Shown in pieces: positions 20,691 to 29,836 of a stretch of DNA of 64,000 nt. A program made the position numbers and the translations under genes. Source of the stretch: Caldilineaceae bacterium (GTDB lineage: Bacteria; Chloroflexota; Anaerolineae; Caldilineales; Caldilineaceae); assembly GCA_020634815.1 (NCBI GenBank), contig JACKBA010000031.1, positions 19,663 through 83,662 of the forward strand, read 5' to 3'. The notes below the pieces were generated by a model. That model saw only the letters and a program-made list of their open reading frames with translations, did not search any database and was not told the DNA's origin. Position 1 is the first letter of the stretch. Each line of letters starts with the position of its first letter.

Positions 20691-23600
20691 TCAGTTATCG
20701 CCGACCGGCGTCTCTTCACCCGGCGCCTGGCCGGGGTCGGACGCGGGAGCCACCGTACTCGTCGCCGTCGGCTCCGGCGTATCGGTCGGTGTTGCCGTGG
20801 GTGGATCAGGCAATGTCGTCGGTGTTTCCGTCGGCGGCTCCGGTGTCGGCGTTGCGGCGGGCGGCTCGGGCGTCGACGTTGCCGTTGCGGTGGGAGGCAC
20901 CGGTGTATTGGTGCTGGTCGATGTCGGCGTCGCAGTCGGCGCCACCGTATTCGTAGCCGTTGGCGGGACCGGGGTAGCCGTATTTGTGGCCGTCGGCGGC
21001 ACCCGCGTCGGCGTGGAAGTCGCCGTGATGGTCGGGTCTGCATCACCTGCGGTCGTGACCTGCTGATAGCTGAAGGTCGTGCTGGCCTCGACAGCGAAGT
21101 CATCCGGCGCGATGACGACAACCAGGCGCTGCGTGGCGATCTGCGTCCCGTTGGGCCACGTTGCCGGCATGACGAAGAGCATGGTGTAGTCGCCGGCCGC
21201 GTTGGTTGGCGCGGAGGCGAAGCGGGCGTAGCTGCTGCCGCTGCCCACGCTGCCGCCCATGGTCGCGATGTGGGCGAAGAGCGTGGTGTTGGGCGGGAAG
21301 CCGCCGCCGCTCACCGTGACCGGCGTGCCGGCCGTGCCCGAGCCGGGGCTGACCTGCGCGTACGGATTGGGCGTGGCAGTCGGCGCCACAGGCGGCGTAT
21401 TCGTTGGCGTAGGTGTTTGTGTCGGCGTCGCCGTCGGGCCGGCGATGAGGTAGGCAAAGACGCTGCTGGCGCTCACGCTGAAGTCGGGCGTGGCGACGGT
21501 CACGACGATCTTGTCCTGGGTGACCTGGCCACCATCGGGCCACGTGGCCGGCATGGTGAACGCCAGCGAGTAACGCCCGCTCGCATCCGTCATGCCGGAG
21601 ACGTACTGCTGCGTCGCGCCCCTGCCCACAGCCGTGTCGAGCGTAGCCAGGTAGACGGCGACCGGCGCGTTGGCCGGGAAGCCGGCGCCCGCGGCCGTCA
21701 CGCGCGCGCCCGCGCCGCCCGAGGTGGGCGACAGGCTGATCGACGGATTCGGCGGCGTGGCAAAGAAGTCGAACGAGTCACTTGCCTGCACGCCAAAGCC
21801 GGACGTCGCGGCCAGGACAATGATTTTGCCGGTAGCAATGGCGCTGCCGTCCGGCCACGTCGCGGGCATGGCAAAGCCGGCCGTGAAGTTGCCGTTACCG
21901 TCGGTCGTACGCGACACGATGGGCGGCACGGCCGATGCCTCGCTGGCACGCACGACGCCGGCCAGGTAGATGTCCACAGTCTGGTTGGCGGGGAAGCCGC
22001 CGCCGCGCACGGTGATCTGTGTGCCGGGACCGCCGGAGGACGGGTTGACGTCGACGTACGGGTTCGGTGCGACGGTCGGCCGCGACGCCCGGACGTCGAA
22101 ATCGGTGGCCGCGCTCACGCCGAAGTTGGCTGTCGCCACGAGCAGCGTCAGCTTGCCGGGCTCGATGGCGCTGCCGTCAGGCCACGTGGCAGGCAGGGTG
22201 AAGCTGAGGCTGCCGTTACCGAAGCGGTCGCTGGTTCCCGTTGCATAGATTGTGCTGCTGGCGGCATCAGCCTGCGCCGCGCGCACGTAGGCGCCCAGCA
22301 AGAGGTTGACGGCGGTGTTGGGCGGGAAGCCACCGTAGCTCACCGTAATCTGCGTGCCGGTGGGGCCGGACGACGGGCTGGCGTCGGCAAAGGGATTGGT
22401 CACCGGTGGCGTCGGGGTGGGTGTCGGCGTGCGGGTCGGCGTCGCAGTCGGCGTTCTGTGCAGCCGCTCCCACCAGAAGTACACGAAAGCCGGGCCCGTG
22501 TGCTGGTAGTACTCGACGACCACCTGCTTGTGACCGCTCAGGTAGCGGTCGGCGGTATAGGTCGTATTGCCGCCCATGTCGCGCCACTCGTCGATGATGC
22601 GATGGCCGTCAACATAGACGCGGATGCCGTCGTCCGAACGGGTGAAGAAGCGATAGTCGCCCGACGAGAAGTCGATGGTACGCGTCCAGCGCACCGAGTA
22701 ATTCTCCGTGCCGATGCCGGGGCCGGGCGAAATCCAGCTCCAGTTGAAGTCCACGGCCCGGTCGTTGCGCACGAAGACCGGATTGCCGGCGAGGTCGCGG
22801 TTGCCAAAGTACTCGCCGCGCCAGTCGGGGAAGCCGGGCACCGGTGTCGCGGTCGGGCCGCCAACCTGTTCCCACCAGAAGGACATGCGGGCCGGCTGGC
22901 TGCGCTGGCCGTAGTCGATGAAGAAGGTATGCGACCCCTGTCCCAGCCAGAGTTCGACACTGTACGTGCCGTTATTTACGCCGCTCCAGCGGTCGAGTAC
23001 GAGGTTGCCGTCGACCCAAACGCGCACGCCGCCGTCACTCTGACCGAAAAGCCGGTAAGTCCCGGCCGAAAAATAGAGATCGCGGAACCAGCGCACCGAG
23101 AAGCCGGTGGTGGGGATACCGGGCGCAGGCGCGTTGTACTCCCAGTTGAAGTCGATGGCAGCGTCCTCGCGCACGACTCTGGGCGAGCCTTGCAGCGATG
23201 GATTGGCGTAATACTCGCCCTGCCAGCCGAGACCGGGCGTCGGTGTGTGCGGGCGCGGCGTCGCCGTGGCGGTCGGGCGATAGATTGGTGTCGGCGGCGC
23301 CGGTACGACCGGCGGATCGCCCAGGTAGTTGGTGTACGCACGCGCCATCCAGCCCAGGGTGCCATCGAGCAACTGCCCGTAGAGCCAGAGACCGCTGCGA
23401 TCCTGGCCGAGCACATTGACGGGCGTTCCACGCGTCAGGGCGCGGATGACCGGGAAAACCGTGCCGGGCCCGCTGCGCATGTTGAGCCCGCGGCTGGAGA
23501 CGATGGCGACGCCATAGCCATCGGCGGGAGCCAGGGGCGTCGGTGTGACAGGCGCGGGCGCGGTGATCGATGCGTCGGGCGTGACGGTGACGCTGACAAA

Positions 23601-24053
23601 ACCGAAGGGCGCCGCGGCTTTTTCTCCGGTGGCAAGCGAATAGGCGACGACTTGCAGGTCAATGACATCCTGCCAGAAAACCTCGAGCGGAACGACAAAA
23701 CCCAGGTAGAAGCGACCTTCATCATCGGCCGTGCCGGTGGCGACGGTGGCCTGGATCAGTTCTCCGCCCTGCTGTCCTTCCAGGTTGACGAAGATGACCT
23801 CGTTCGCTTCCCAGCCGGCGCCGGAGACCGAGACCGTGTCGCCGGACGCGGCTGCAATCGGCGCGATGGCGATGATCGGCCCCTGATCGGACGGTAGAGG
23901 CGCCTGGCGGAGCGGTCCGGCGACGATGGGTTGCATGAGGCAACCGCTGAGCACCATGGCCGCCAGCCCAAGAAGCAGCAACAATACAACACGTGGCCGC
24001 GTCGGAACCGGCGCCGGCACTGCGACTGCGGAATTGAAAGACTTTCTGTTCAT
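20691..24053 (-). CDS. Large lipoprotein: IPT-like, SH3, two PA14 domains, IPT-like repeats, Thr/Pro tail
   Basis: 1120 aa. The lipoprotein signal peptide ends in LSGC with lipidated Cys38. Next come an IPT/TIG-like domain (GDTVSVSGAGWEANEVIFV) and a bacterial SH3 domain (LNMRSGPGTVFPVIRAL). Two PA14 domains follow, opening WQGEYYANPSLQG and WRGEYFGNRDLAG; PA14 commonly binds carbohydrate. Then come four similar repeats beginning P-S/T-S-G-x-x-G-T-x-I/V-T-V and continuing G-G-F-P-P/A-N. The C-terminus is a ~110-residue Thr/Pro/Ala tail. It is probably anchored outside the membrane, binding glycans or peptidoglycan. Start ATG 24053 is set by the signal peptide; longer in-frame extensions upstream are rejected. 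It lacks the FLP-type C-terminus. Confidence 0.9.
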   Translation of the reverse strand: MNRKSFNSAVAVPAPVPTRPRVVLLLLLGLAAMVLSGCLMQPIVAGPLRQAPLPSDQGPIIAIAPIAAASGDTVSVSGAGWEANEVIFVNLEGQQGGELIQATVATGTADDEGRFYLGFVVPLEVFWQDVIDLQVVAYSLATGEKAAAPFGFVSVTVTPDASITAPAPVTPTPLAPADGYGVAIVSSRGLNMRSGPGTVFPVIRALTRGTPVNVLGQDRSGLWLYGQLLDGTLGWMARAYTNYLGDPPVVPAPPTPIYRPTATATPRPHTPTPGLGWQGEYYANPSLQGSPRVVREDAAIDFNWEYNAPAPGIPTTGFSVRWFRDLYFSAGTYRLFGQSDGGVRVWVDGNLVLDRWSGVNNGTYSVELWLGQGSHTFFIDYGQRSQPARMSFWWEQVGGPTATPVPGFPDWRGEYFGNRDLAGNPVFVRNDRAVDFNWSWISPGPGIGTENYSVRWTRTIDFSSGDYRFFTRSDDGIRVYVDGHRIIDEWRDMGGNTTYTADRYLSGHKQVVVEYYQHTGPAFVYFWWERLHRTPTATPTRTPTPTPTPPVTNPFADASPSSGPTGTQITVSYGGFPPNTAVNLLLGAYVRAAQADAASSTIYATGTSDRFGNGSLSFTLPATWPDGSAIEPGKLTLLVATANFGVSAATDFDVRASRPTVAPNPYVDVNPSSGGPGTQITVRGGGFPANQTVDIYLAGVVRASEASAVPPIVSRTTDGNGNFTAGFAMPATWPDGSAIATGKIIVLAATSGFGVQASDSFDFFATPPNPSISLSPTSGGAGARVTAAGAGFPANAPVAVYLATLDTAVGRGATQQYVSGMTDASGRYSLAFTMPATWPDGGQVTQDKIVVTVATPDFSVSASSVFAYLIAGPTATPTQTPTPTNTPPVAPTATPNPYAQVSPGSGTAGTPVTVSGGGFPPNTTLFAHIATMGGSVGSGSSYARFASAPTNAAGDYTMLFVMPATWPNGTQIATQRLVVVIAPDDFAVEASTTFSYQQVTTAGDADPTITATSTPTRVPPTATNTATPVPPTATNTVAPTATPTSTSTNTPVPPTATATSTPEPPAATPTPEPPTETPTTLPDPPTATPTDTPEPTATSTVAPASDPGQAPGEETPVGDN

Positions 24054-24453
24054 GGGTTCACCGCTCACTGAAAGGTACGCTGTATTGTTCATGACGCTGC
24101 GAAATGGACGAAGGTTCCGTTTCATCATACCACAACAACAGGTATGCAACAGGCCGGAGCCAGCTAACAAAATCGCAAAGAGCCTCAGAGAAGGCGCAAC
24201 GAAATCGAGATCGATAGCGCATCCGATGACGGTGATCTCCGCACGGGGGGCAAAGTCATACCACCTGCGAAAGATGCAGTATTTGTCGGATGACACGGCA
24301 CCTGCGATTGGGTACGATGAACGGTGCAGCAAATCAGTGCCCGTGCACCGGTCGATAGCGCGGGACCGCTGCAACCCAATGCGACTCCGCTGCGCCCCAA
24401 CCTTACCTGAACTCTGCGGTCTGGCATGTCCGCGATCGGATGGGATCAACAAA
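24054..24453. other. Divergent intergenic region between the PA14 lipoprotein and the PotD-like gene
   Basis: About 400 nt with no convincing gene. It is less GC-rich than its surroundings, which suits two divergent promoters. No strong paired -35/-10 hexamers were found for either direction. The open frames crossing it extend the flanking genes in ways that would destroy their signal peptides. Confidence 0.6.
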
Positions 24454-25545
24454 GTGACAAGCCCCGGCTTGCTAGAGCGACTTCTGTACGCAGCCTGCGC
24501 CATGGTGATATGCGGCTGTCAATCCGGCGCGACGCAGTCGACACCCCCTGCACCAGTTGCCCAAAGTCTCGATACCGAGATCGTCTTTTACGCCTGGCCG
24601 GAGGATGCGACGTCTGTAGTATTTGATGCGTTCACGGCCGAGACAGGTATCAGGGTGCGTCACGAACCATTCGACTCGCTCGACGAGGCGGAAGAGGCGA
24701 TCGAGCATGGTGGAGCAATCGATGTCGCAATCATGGAGAGCACACGCCTGCCCCGTCTGATCGAGGCAGGCGTACTCGCCGAGTTGAATTTTAGCCACAT
24801 CCCCAACTTCAAGTATGTCTCGCAGAGTTTCCGCGATTTGAACTTTGATCCTGGCAACCGGCATTCCGTGCCGAACTCGTGGGGAACGACGGGGATCGTG
24901 GTGAGAACCGATCGCACGGCTCAGCCTATCGAGCGGTGGTCGGATCTGTGGCGGCCTGACCTTGCGGGACGGGTCGTGCTATGGGCGACGCAACCGCGCG
25001 ACACGCTTGGCCTAGCGCTCCGTTCTTTGGGCTACTCGGCCAATTCAGCGAATCCGGCGGAGATTCAGGAAGCGGCCGATCATCTGGTCGAACTGGCGCC
25101 GCATGCGATCTGGTTGGAGGAGGCAGATTCGAGCGCGCCGTGGCTGATCGAAGACGATGCGGTAGCCGCCATGGGGTGGGCGTTTGACTTCTGGGCGCTC
25201 CAAGAGGCCGGCGTCCCGGCGGCCTATGTCCTGCCCGCTGACGGGGCCATGTTGTGGAACGACAACTTCGTGATCCCGGCGCATAGCACCAACAAGGACG
25301 CAGCCGAGGCGCTGATCAACTTCTTGCTCCGTCCTGAGATTGCGGCCCAGGTTATCGAGGCAAACTACTATCCAATGGCCCATGAGACTGCGCGGGCATA
25401 TGTCGATCCCGCGATCCGCGACGATCCGGTCGTCTATCCGACAAACGAAGCGTTGGCACACGCCGAGTTGCAGATGCCCCTCAGCGAGGAGGGGCAGATC
25501 CAACAGGACGCGGCCTGGCTCTACGTTCTGTCTTCCATCCCATAA
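24454..25545 (+). CDS. PotD-like (spermidine/putrescine-type) substrate-binding lipoprotein, no permease nearby
   Basis: 363 aa from GTG 24454. A short signal peptide ends in I-C-G-C (lipid Cys22). The mature protein has the fold pattern of polyamine-binding proteins: IVFYAWPEDATSVVFDAF as first strand and helix, AIDVAIMESTRLPRLIEAG, NSWGTTGIVVRTDR, then DNFVIPAHSTNKDAAEALI and NFLLRPEIAAQVIE. These correspond to the Y-x-W, P-x-x-W-G-T-T-G and I-P-x-x-x-x-x-x-x-A phrases of PotD. No transporter genes follow; instead a sensor kinase starts 10 nt downstream. It is therefore more likely a ligand-sensing partner than a transport component. The ligand is unproven. Confidence 0.82.
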   Translation: MTSPGLLERLLYAACAMVICGCQSGATQSTPPAPVAQSLDTEIVFYAWPEDATSVVFDAFTAETGIRVRHEPFDSLDEAEEAIEHGGAIDVAIMESTRLPRLIEAGVLAELNFSHIPNFKYVSQSFRDLNFDPGNRHSVPNSWGTTGIVVRTDRTAQPIERWSDLWRPDLAGRVVLWATQPRDTLGLALRSLGYSANSANPAEIQEAADHLVELAPHAIWLEEADSSAPWLIEDDAVAAMGWAFDFWALQEAGVPAAYVLPADGAMLWNDNFVIPAHSTNKDAAEALINFLLRPEIAAQVIEANYYPMAHETARAYVDPAIRDDPVVYPTNEALAHAELQMPLSEEGQIQQDAAWLYVLSSIP

Positions 25546-25555
25546 TCGCACTGTT

Positions 25556-27571
25556 ATGAAGTTACTGCCGTTGCATGATCGAGCCACGAGCGCATCTCAA
25601 GCGCAGCGCGCCATGAGCCTGCGTCACAAGATCCTGCTGCTGCTGTTGGCGATCATGGTTCCCATTGCGCTGCTGCTCAGCAGCGGCATCTACCATTTCG
25701 TGGCCAACAACGAGCGATCGGTGTGGCAGTCGCGCCAGTCCGACGCGTCCACGTTCGCCGCCACCGCGGTTTACGACTTCCTGGTGCGAATCCAGGATCT
25801 TCTGTATGTGGTCGGTGCGCATGAACACGATGTCGTCGAGGAACACAGCGAACTACTCAACACCTATCTTGCAAATAACCCGGCAATACTGGAGATCATC
25901 CTCACGGATCCATCGGGAAGAAGTATCGGCAACGCCTTCCGCGACAAACCGTTACTGGGCGATCTCTTTACCCTGCCGCAGTCGCGGTGGTTTGCCGTGG
26001 CAAAGGCTGGCGGCATGTACGTGGGCGGCCTTCAGGTTGCTGCGGACAACGATCCGTACATCGTCATGGCGGCGCCGGCGACAGGTGGCGGGACGGTCGC
26101 CGCACGCGTGAAGATGGACATCTTGTGGGACGTAGTTGGCAATATCAGCTTTGGCAAGTCGGGGCACGCATATGTTGTCACAGCGGATGGCGGCATCATT
26201 GCCCACCCGGACCCAGCCGTGGTTCTTGCCCATACGACGCTCCAGGATCGTCCCGAACTGTTCCTGCAAACAACCACCCCGGACACATGGTCGGGCAACT
26301 ACGAGAACTTCGAAGGGATTGTCGTCCAGAGCGTGGCCCGGGCAATCCCAGGAACCGACTGGACCATCGTTGCCGAAGTGCCGATCAGCGAGGCGCAATC
26401 CACCAGTCGTCTGGCAGTGACTTTCTTCCTATTTGGCGTCCTGCTATTTGGGACGCTTGTCATTGCGCCGATCTACTGGGCGCTGCGTCGTCTTGTCATC
26501 CAGCCGTTGGCCACAGTCCGAGCCGGCGCGTTGGAGATCGCAAGCGGCAACCTCAACTATCGCATCGACCTGCCTCAGCGCGATGAGATTGGCCAGCTTG
26601 CCGCTGACTTCAACGTCATGGTGGGCGAGTTGCAGGCGCGAAATGTCGAGCTTTCGGCCAAGACTGACGCCTTGTCGGCCGAAGTCATCGAACATCAGGC
26701 GACGCAGGCTGCGCTGCGCTCGCTAAACGAGACACTGGAGGCGCGGATCGCCGAGCGCACGCGTGACCTCGAGGCGGCCAATCAGGATCTCATCCGCTCG
26801 AATCGCGAATTGCAGGAATTTGCCTTCGTCGCCTCCCACGATTTGCAGGAACCGCTACGCAAGATCCAGGCATTTGGCGACCGTCTCCTGGAGCGCTACG
26901 CACCGCTGCTTGATGAGCGCGGGCAGGATTACCTGCGGCGCATGCAGGCCAGTTCGGAGCGCCTGCAGACCCTGATCGATGCGCTGCTCACCTACTCCCG
27001 GATCACCACCAAGGCACAACCATTCGTTCCAACCGATCTGAATCAGATCGCCGTCGATGTGTTGGCCGACCTCGATACGCGCATCGCGGAGACCGGTGGG
27101 CGGGTCTGCGTAGGTGAACTTGCGACAGTCTGCGCCGATCCGCTGCAGATGCGGCTGCTCATCCAGAATCTGGTTGGTAATGCCTTGAAGTTTCACCATC
27201 CCGAGCGTTCTCCACACGTCACCGTCACGGGCGCATGGCGTGACAACCAGGACGTCAGTTCACCAAATGGACATGATGTCAGGCGCGTTTATGCGTTGCA
27301 GGTCAGCGACAACGGCATCGGCTTCGAGCGCGACTATGCAGAACGGATATTTCAGATGTTCCAACGCCTGCATGGACGCAGCGAATATGAAGGCACCGGC
27401 GTTGGGCTGGCGATCTGCCGGAAGATCGTCGAACGCCACGGCGGCACGATCGTCGCTACGGCAGAACCGGGCCGCGGCGCGACATTTATGATTCTGCTCC
27501 CCGAACGACAGGCAGCGACGGCACCATCGACGGACGAGCAAAGGATGGCAAACAATGGGCAGACTGGTTGA
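25556..27571 (+). CDS. Membrane sensor histidine kinase: Cache-type sensor, HAMP, HisKA, HATPase
   Basis: 671 aa. The first membrane helix is about residues 25-47. A ~245-residue extracytoplasmic Cache-type domain follows, including GHAYVVTADGGIIAHPDP and WTIVAEVPISEA. The second helix is near 285-305. A HAMP domain includes IASGNLNYRIDLPQRDEIG. A coiled coil precedes HisKA ASHDLQEPLRKIQ (phospho-His428). The HATPase has N-box QNLVGNALKFH, G1 DNGIGF and G2 GTGVGLAI. The kinase half resembles cyanobacterial-phytochrome-type kinases. Extracytoplasmic sensing may be direct or through the PotD-like lipoprotein encoded 10 nt upstream. The end overlaps the next response regulator by 17 nt. Confidence 0.92.
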   Translation: MKLLPLHDRATSASQAQRAMSLRHKILLLLLAIMVPIALLLSSGIYHFVANNERSVWQSRQSDASTFAATAVYDFLVRIQDLLYVVGAHEHDVVEEHSELLNTYLANNPAILEIILTDPSGRSIGNAFRDKPLLGDLFTLPQSRWFAVAKAGGMYVGGLQVAADNDPYIVMAAPATGGGTVAARVKMDILWDVVGNISFGKSGHAYVVTADGGIIAHPDPAVVLAHTTLQDRPELFLQTTTPDTWSGNYENFEGIVVQSVARAIPGTDWTIVAEVPISEAQSTSRLAVTFFLFGVLLFGTLVIAPIYWALRRLVIQPLATVRAGALEIASGNLNYRIDLPQRDEIGQLAADFNVMVGELQARNVELSAKTDALSAEVIEHQATQAALRSLNETLEARIAERTRDLEAANQDLIRSNRELQEFAFVASHDLQEPLRKIQAFGDRLLERYAPLLDERGQDYLRRMQASSERLQTLIDALLTYSRITTKAQPFVPTDLNQIAVDVLADLDTRIAETGGRVCVGELATVCADPLQMRLLIQNLVGNALKFHHPERSPHVTVTGAWRDNQDVSSPNGHDVRRVYALQVSDNGIGFERDYAERIFQMFQRLHGRSEYEGTGVGLAICRKIVERHGGTIVATAEPGRGATFMILLPERQAATAPSTDEQRMANNGQTG

Positions 27572-28010
27572 TTCCATCACAATCTTGGTCGCAGAAGACG
27601 ATCCGGACGATCAGTTGTTGACGCGCGAAGCCTTGGAAGAGAATCGCCTCAGCAACGAGCTATTTTTCGTCAACGATGGCGTCGAGTTGCTTGACTATCT
27701 GTATCGACGCAATAGATACGCCGATCCGGCCAGTTCGCCGTATCCCGACTTGATCTTGCTCGACCTGAACATGCCGCGTATGGATGGGCGCGAGGCGTTG
27801 GCACACATCAAGGCGGATCCGGCGCTGCGGCGCATCCCGGTCGTCGTGCTGACTACCTCCAAGGCCGAAGAGGATGTTTTTCGCAGCTATGATCTGGGCG
27901 CCAACTCATTTGTTATCAAGCCCGTAACATTTGAGAGACTCGTTGCCGCCGTTCGCACGATCGCCGAGTACTGGTTTTCGATCGTCCGGCTACCCAGCCA
28001 CGAGCAGTGA
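27555..28010 (+). CDS. Single-domain response regulator, Rcp1-like
   Basis: 151 aa, receiver domain only. The acidic pair is AEDDPDDQ, the phosphorylation site Asp70 sits in LILLDLNMPRMDG, the Thr is in VVLTTSKAEED and the Lys in FVIKPVTFE. The D-x-D-D-Q-L-L-T-R-E-A-L-E style and long beta3-alpha3 loop (YRRNRYADPASSPYPD) are typical of Rcp1-type regulators that pair with phytochrome-like kinases. It probably takes phosphate from the upstream kinase and passes it to the hybrid kinase downstream. It overlaps the kinase gene by 17 nt. Confidence 0.93.
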   Translation: MGRLVDSITILVAEDDPDDQLLTREALEENRLSNELFFVNDGVELLDYLYRRNRYADPASSPYPDLILLDLNMPRMDGREALAHIKADPALRRIPVVVLTTSKAEEDVFRSYDLGANSFVIKPVTFERLVAAVRTIAEYWFSIVRLPSHEQ

Positions 28011-28046
28011 ACCAACCTTGCAAACCAATGGAAAGCCTCGAACTCT

Positions 28047-29663
28047 ATGAACACGTTACGCCTGCTGATTATTGATGACGACGAAGATGACTTTCTGCTG
28101 ACGAGTGATCTACTGAACCAGGTGGCAGGCCAGCCCGTGCATGCGACCTGGGCCGAGTCCTATGAGGCCGCCCTGGCATACATACGGCGTGACGATCATG
28201 ACATCTGTCTCGTCGATTATCGTCTTGGCGCCCACGATGGGCTGGAGCTGATCAAGACGGCGGTGGCGTTGGGCTGCCGGGCGCCGATGATCCTCATGAC
28301 CGGGCAGGGCGACCATTCGATCGACCTGTTGGCAATGCAGGCCGGAGCTGTCGATTACCTCGTCAAGGGCGAGGTCGACGCCGCGATGCTCGAGCGATCT
28401 TTGCGCTATGCGCTGGAGCGCAGTCACATCATGCAGGCACTTATCGCAGCGAAGGCGACCGCCGAACAGGCTAACAAGGCCAAATCGCAATTTCTGGCCA
28501 ACATGAGCCACGAGATTCGTACGCCGCTCAACGCCATCCTCGGCTCAGCCGAATTGGTGCAGGCTGCCTGCACCGATCCCGAGGTGCGGGAGTACTTGCA
28601 GATCATCCAGTCAAGCGGTGCGATGCTGCTGAACGTAATCAACGAGATCCTGGACTTCTCAAAGATAGAGTCGAGCGAAGTTCATCTTGAGCGGCTGCCG
28701 ACGGTTCTGGATGACCTCCTCGAAAACCTGGCGGGCATCTTCCAGACGCTGGCACGGGGCAAGTCGCTGACGCTCACATGGTCACGCGACGGAGCCGTTC
28801 CGGCGCAAATCTACAGCGACCCGACGCGCCTGCGCCAGATCCTGACGAACCTGCTCAGCAACGCGGCCAAGTTCACGAGCGAAGGAAGCGTGACGATCAC
28901 GATTGCGCTCGACGAAGATCAGCCGCGCAGGCTGCGGTTTTCGGTCGCTGATACAGGGATCGGCATCGCCTCAGCCAGCCAGGCAGGTCTCTTTCAACCG
29001 TTTCATCAGGTGGATGCATCGACGACCCGGCGCTTTGGCGGCACGGGTTTGGGACTGGCCATCTGCAAGCGGTTGGTGGAAGCGCTCAACGGCACAATCT
29101 GGGTGGAGAGCGAGCCTGGCCATGGCACCACGTTTCACTTCACGCTCCCGTACGAGCCGGTGGTCGAAAATACCGCCCTCGGCGCCAAGCCAACCTACAC
29201 TACTACCGATTCCACAAATGAGCAGGCGACCGCGAGTTCGCCTGACGTCGAGCCCCTGGCCATTCTGCTGGCTGAGGACAACATCGTCAACCAGAAGGTG
29301 ACGATCGCTATTCTGCGCCGCATTGGCTATCGCTGCGATGTGGCCGAAAACGGCGCGGCCGTGTTGGAAATGGTCCGGCAACGTCGCTACGACCTGGTGC
29401 TCATGGATCTGCACATGCCCGTGATGGATGGTTATGAAGCTACCCGGCACTTGCTGAGCGCCGAGGCAGCCACCGAGCGGCCCATTGTCGTTGCGCTTAC
29501 GGCCGCCGCAATGGCCGAAGATCGCGACCGGTGTCGCGCGGCCGGCATGGATGACTTCCTCGCAAAGCCGGTCGGGCAGAAGGAGTTGCTGGATGTCATC
29601 ACCCGCTGGCGTGAGACGATCGAAGCACGGCGGCACGAACCGGTAAGGTCGTGGTCGCTGTGA
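28047..29663 (+). CDS. Hybrid signalling kinase: receiver, HisKA, HATPase, receiver
   Basis: 538 aa, no membrane segment. The N-terminal receiver (1-125) has LLIIDDDEDDF and Asp57 in CLVDYRLG. HisKA follows with FLANMSHEIRTPLNAI (phospho-His155), then HATPase with NLLSNAAKFT, ADTGIGI and GTGLGLAI. The C-terminal receiver (about 405-525) has ILLAEDNIVNQK and Asp454 in LVLMDLHMPVMDGYEAT. This layout takes phosphate at the N-terminal receiver and ends in an internal phosphorelay. No DNA-binding output domain is in the operon, so the final target is unknown. It starts 36 nt after the response regulator. Confidence 0.93.
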   Translation: MNTLRLLIIDDDEDDFLLTSDLLNQVAGQPVHATWAESYEAALAYIRRDDHDICLVDYRLGAHDGLELIKTAVALGCRAPMILMTGQGDHSIDLLAMQAGAVDYLVKGEVDAAMLERSLRYALERSHIMQALIAAKATAEQANKAKSQFLANMSHEIRTPLNAILGSAELVQAACTDPEVREYLQIIQSSGAMLLNVINEILDFSKIESSEVHLERLPTVLDDLLENLAGIFQTLARGKSLTLTWSRDGAVPAQIYSDPTRLRQILTNLLSNAAKFTSEGSVTITIALDEDQPRRLRFSVADTGIGIASASQAGLFQPFHQVDASTTRRFGGTGLGLAICKRLVEALNGTIWVESEPGHGTTFHFTLPYEPVVENTALGAKPTYTTTDSTNEQATASSPDVEPLAILLAEDNIVNQKVTIAILRRIGYRCDVAENGAAVLEMVRQRRYDLVLMDLHMPVMDGYEATRHLLSAEAATERPIVVALTAAAMAEDRDRCRAAGMDDFLAKPVGQKELLDVITRWRETIEARRHEPVRSWSL

Positions 29664-29836
29664 CCCCGCCGCATGAGCACGCGTCCGGCTCACCCGAGTC
29701 CCCCTGCTCTTGGACATTGACAGCCACACCGTAGTCCTCGCCATAGCACACTTTGTGTTCAGCCGTTCGGTGGTACAATGCCGCCTTTGCAGCATCGCGC
29801 GGTGCGATCGGGCTGCGATTGGGAGCATTTGTGAAT

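Noticed and set aside
21270..23897. 875-codon open frame on the plus strand opposite the PA14 lipoprotein
   Set aside because: It is a codon-position shadow of the minus-strand gene, with Arg/Gly-rich low-complexity translation and no recognisable domain.
24379..24453. Upstream ATG start for the PotD-like protein
   Set aside because: It would add 25 residues with extra cysteines before the signal peptide; GTG 24454 gives a normal lipoprotein signal.
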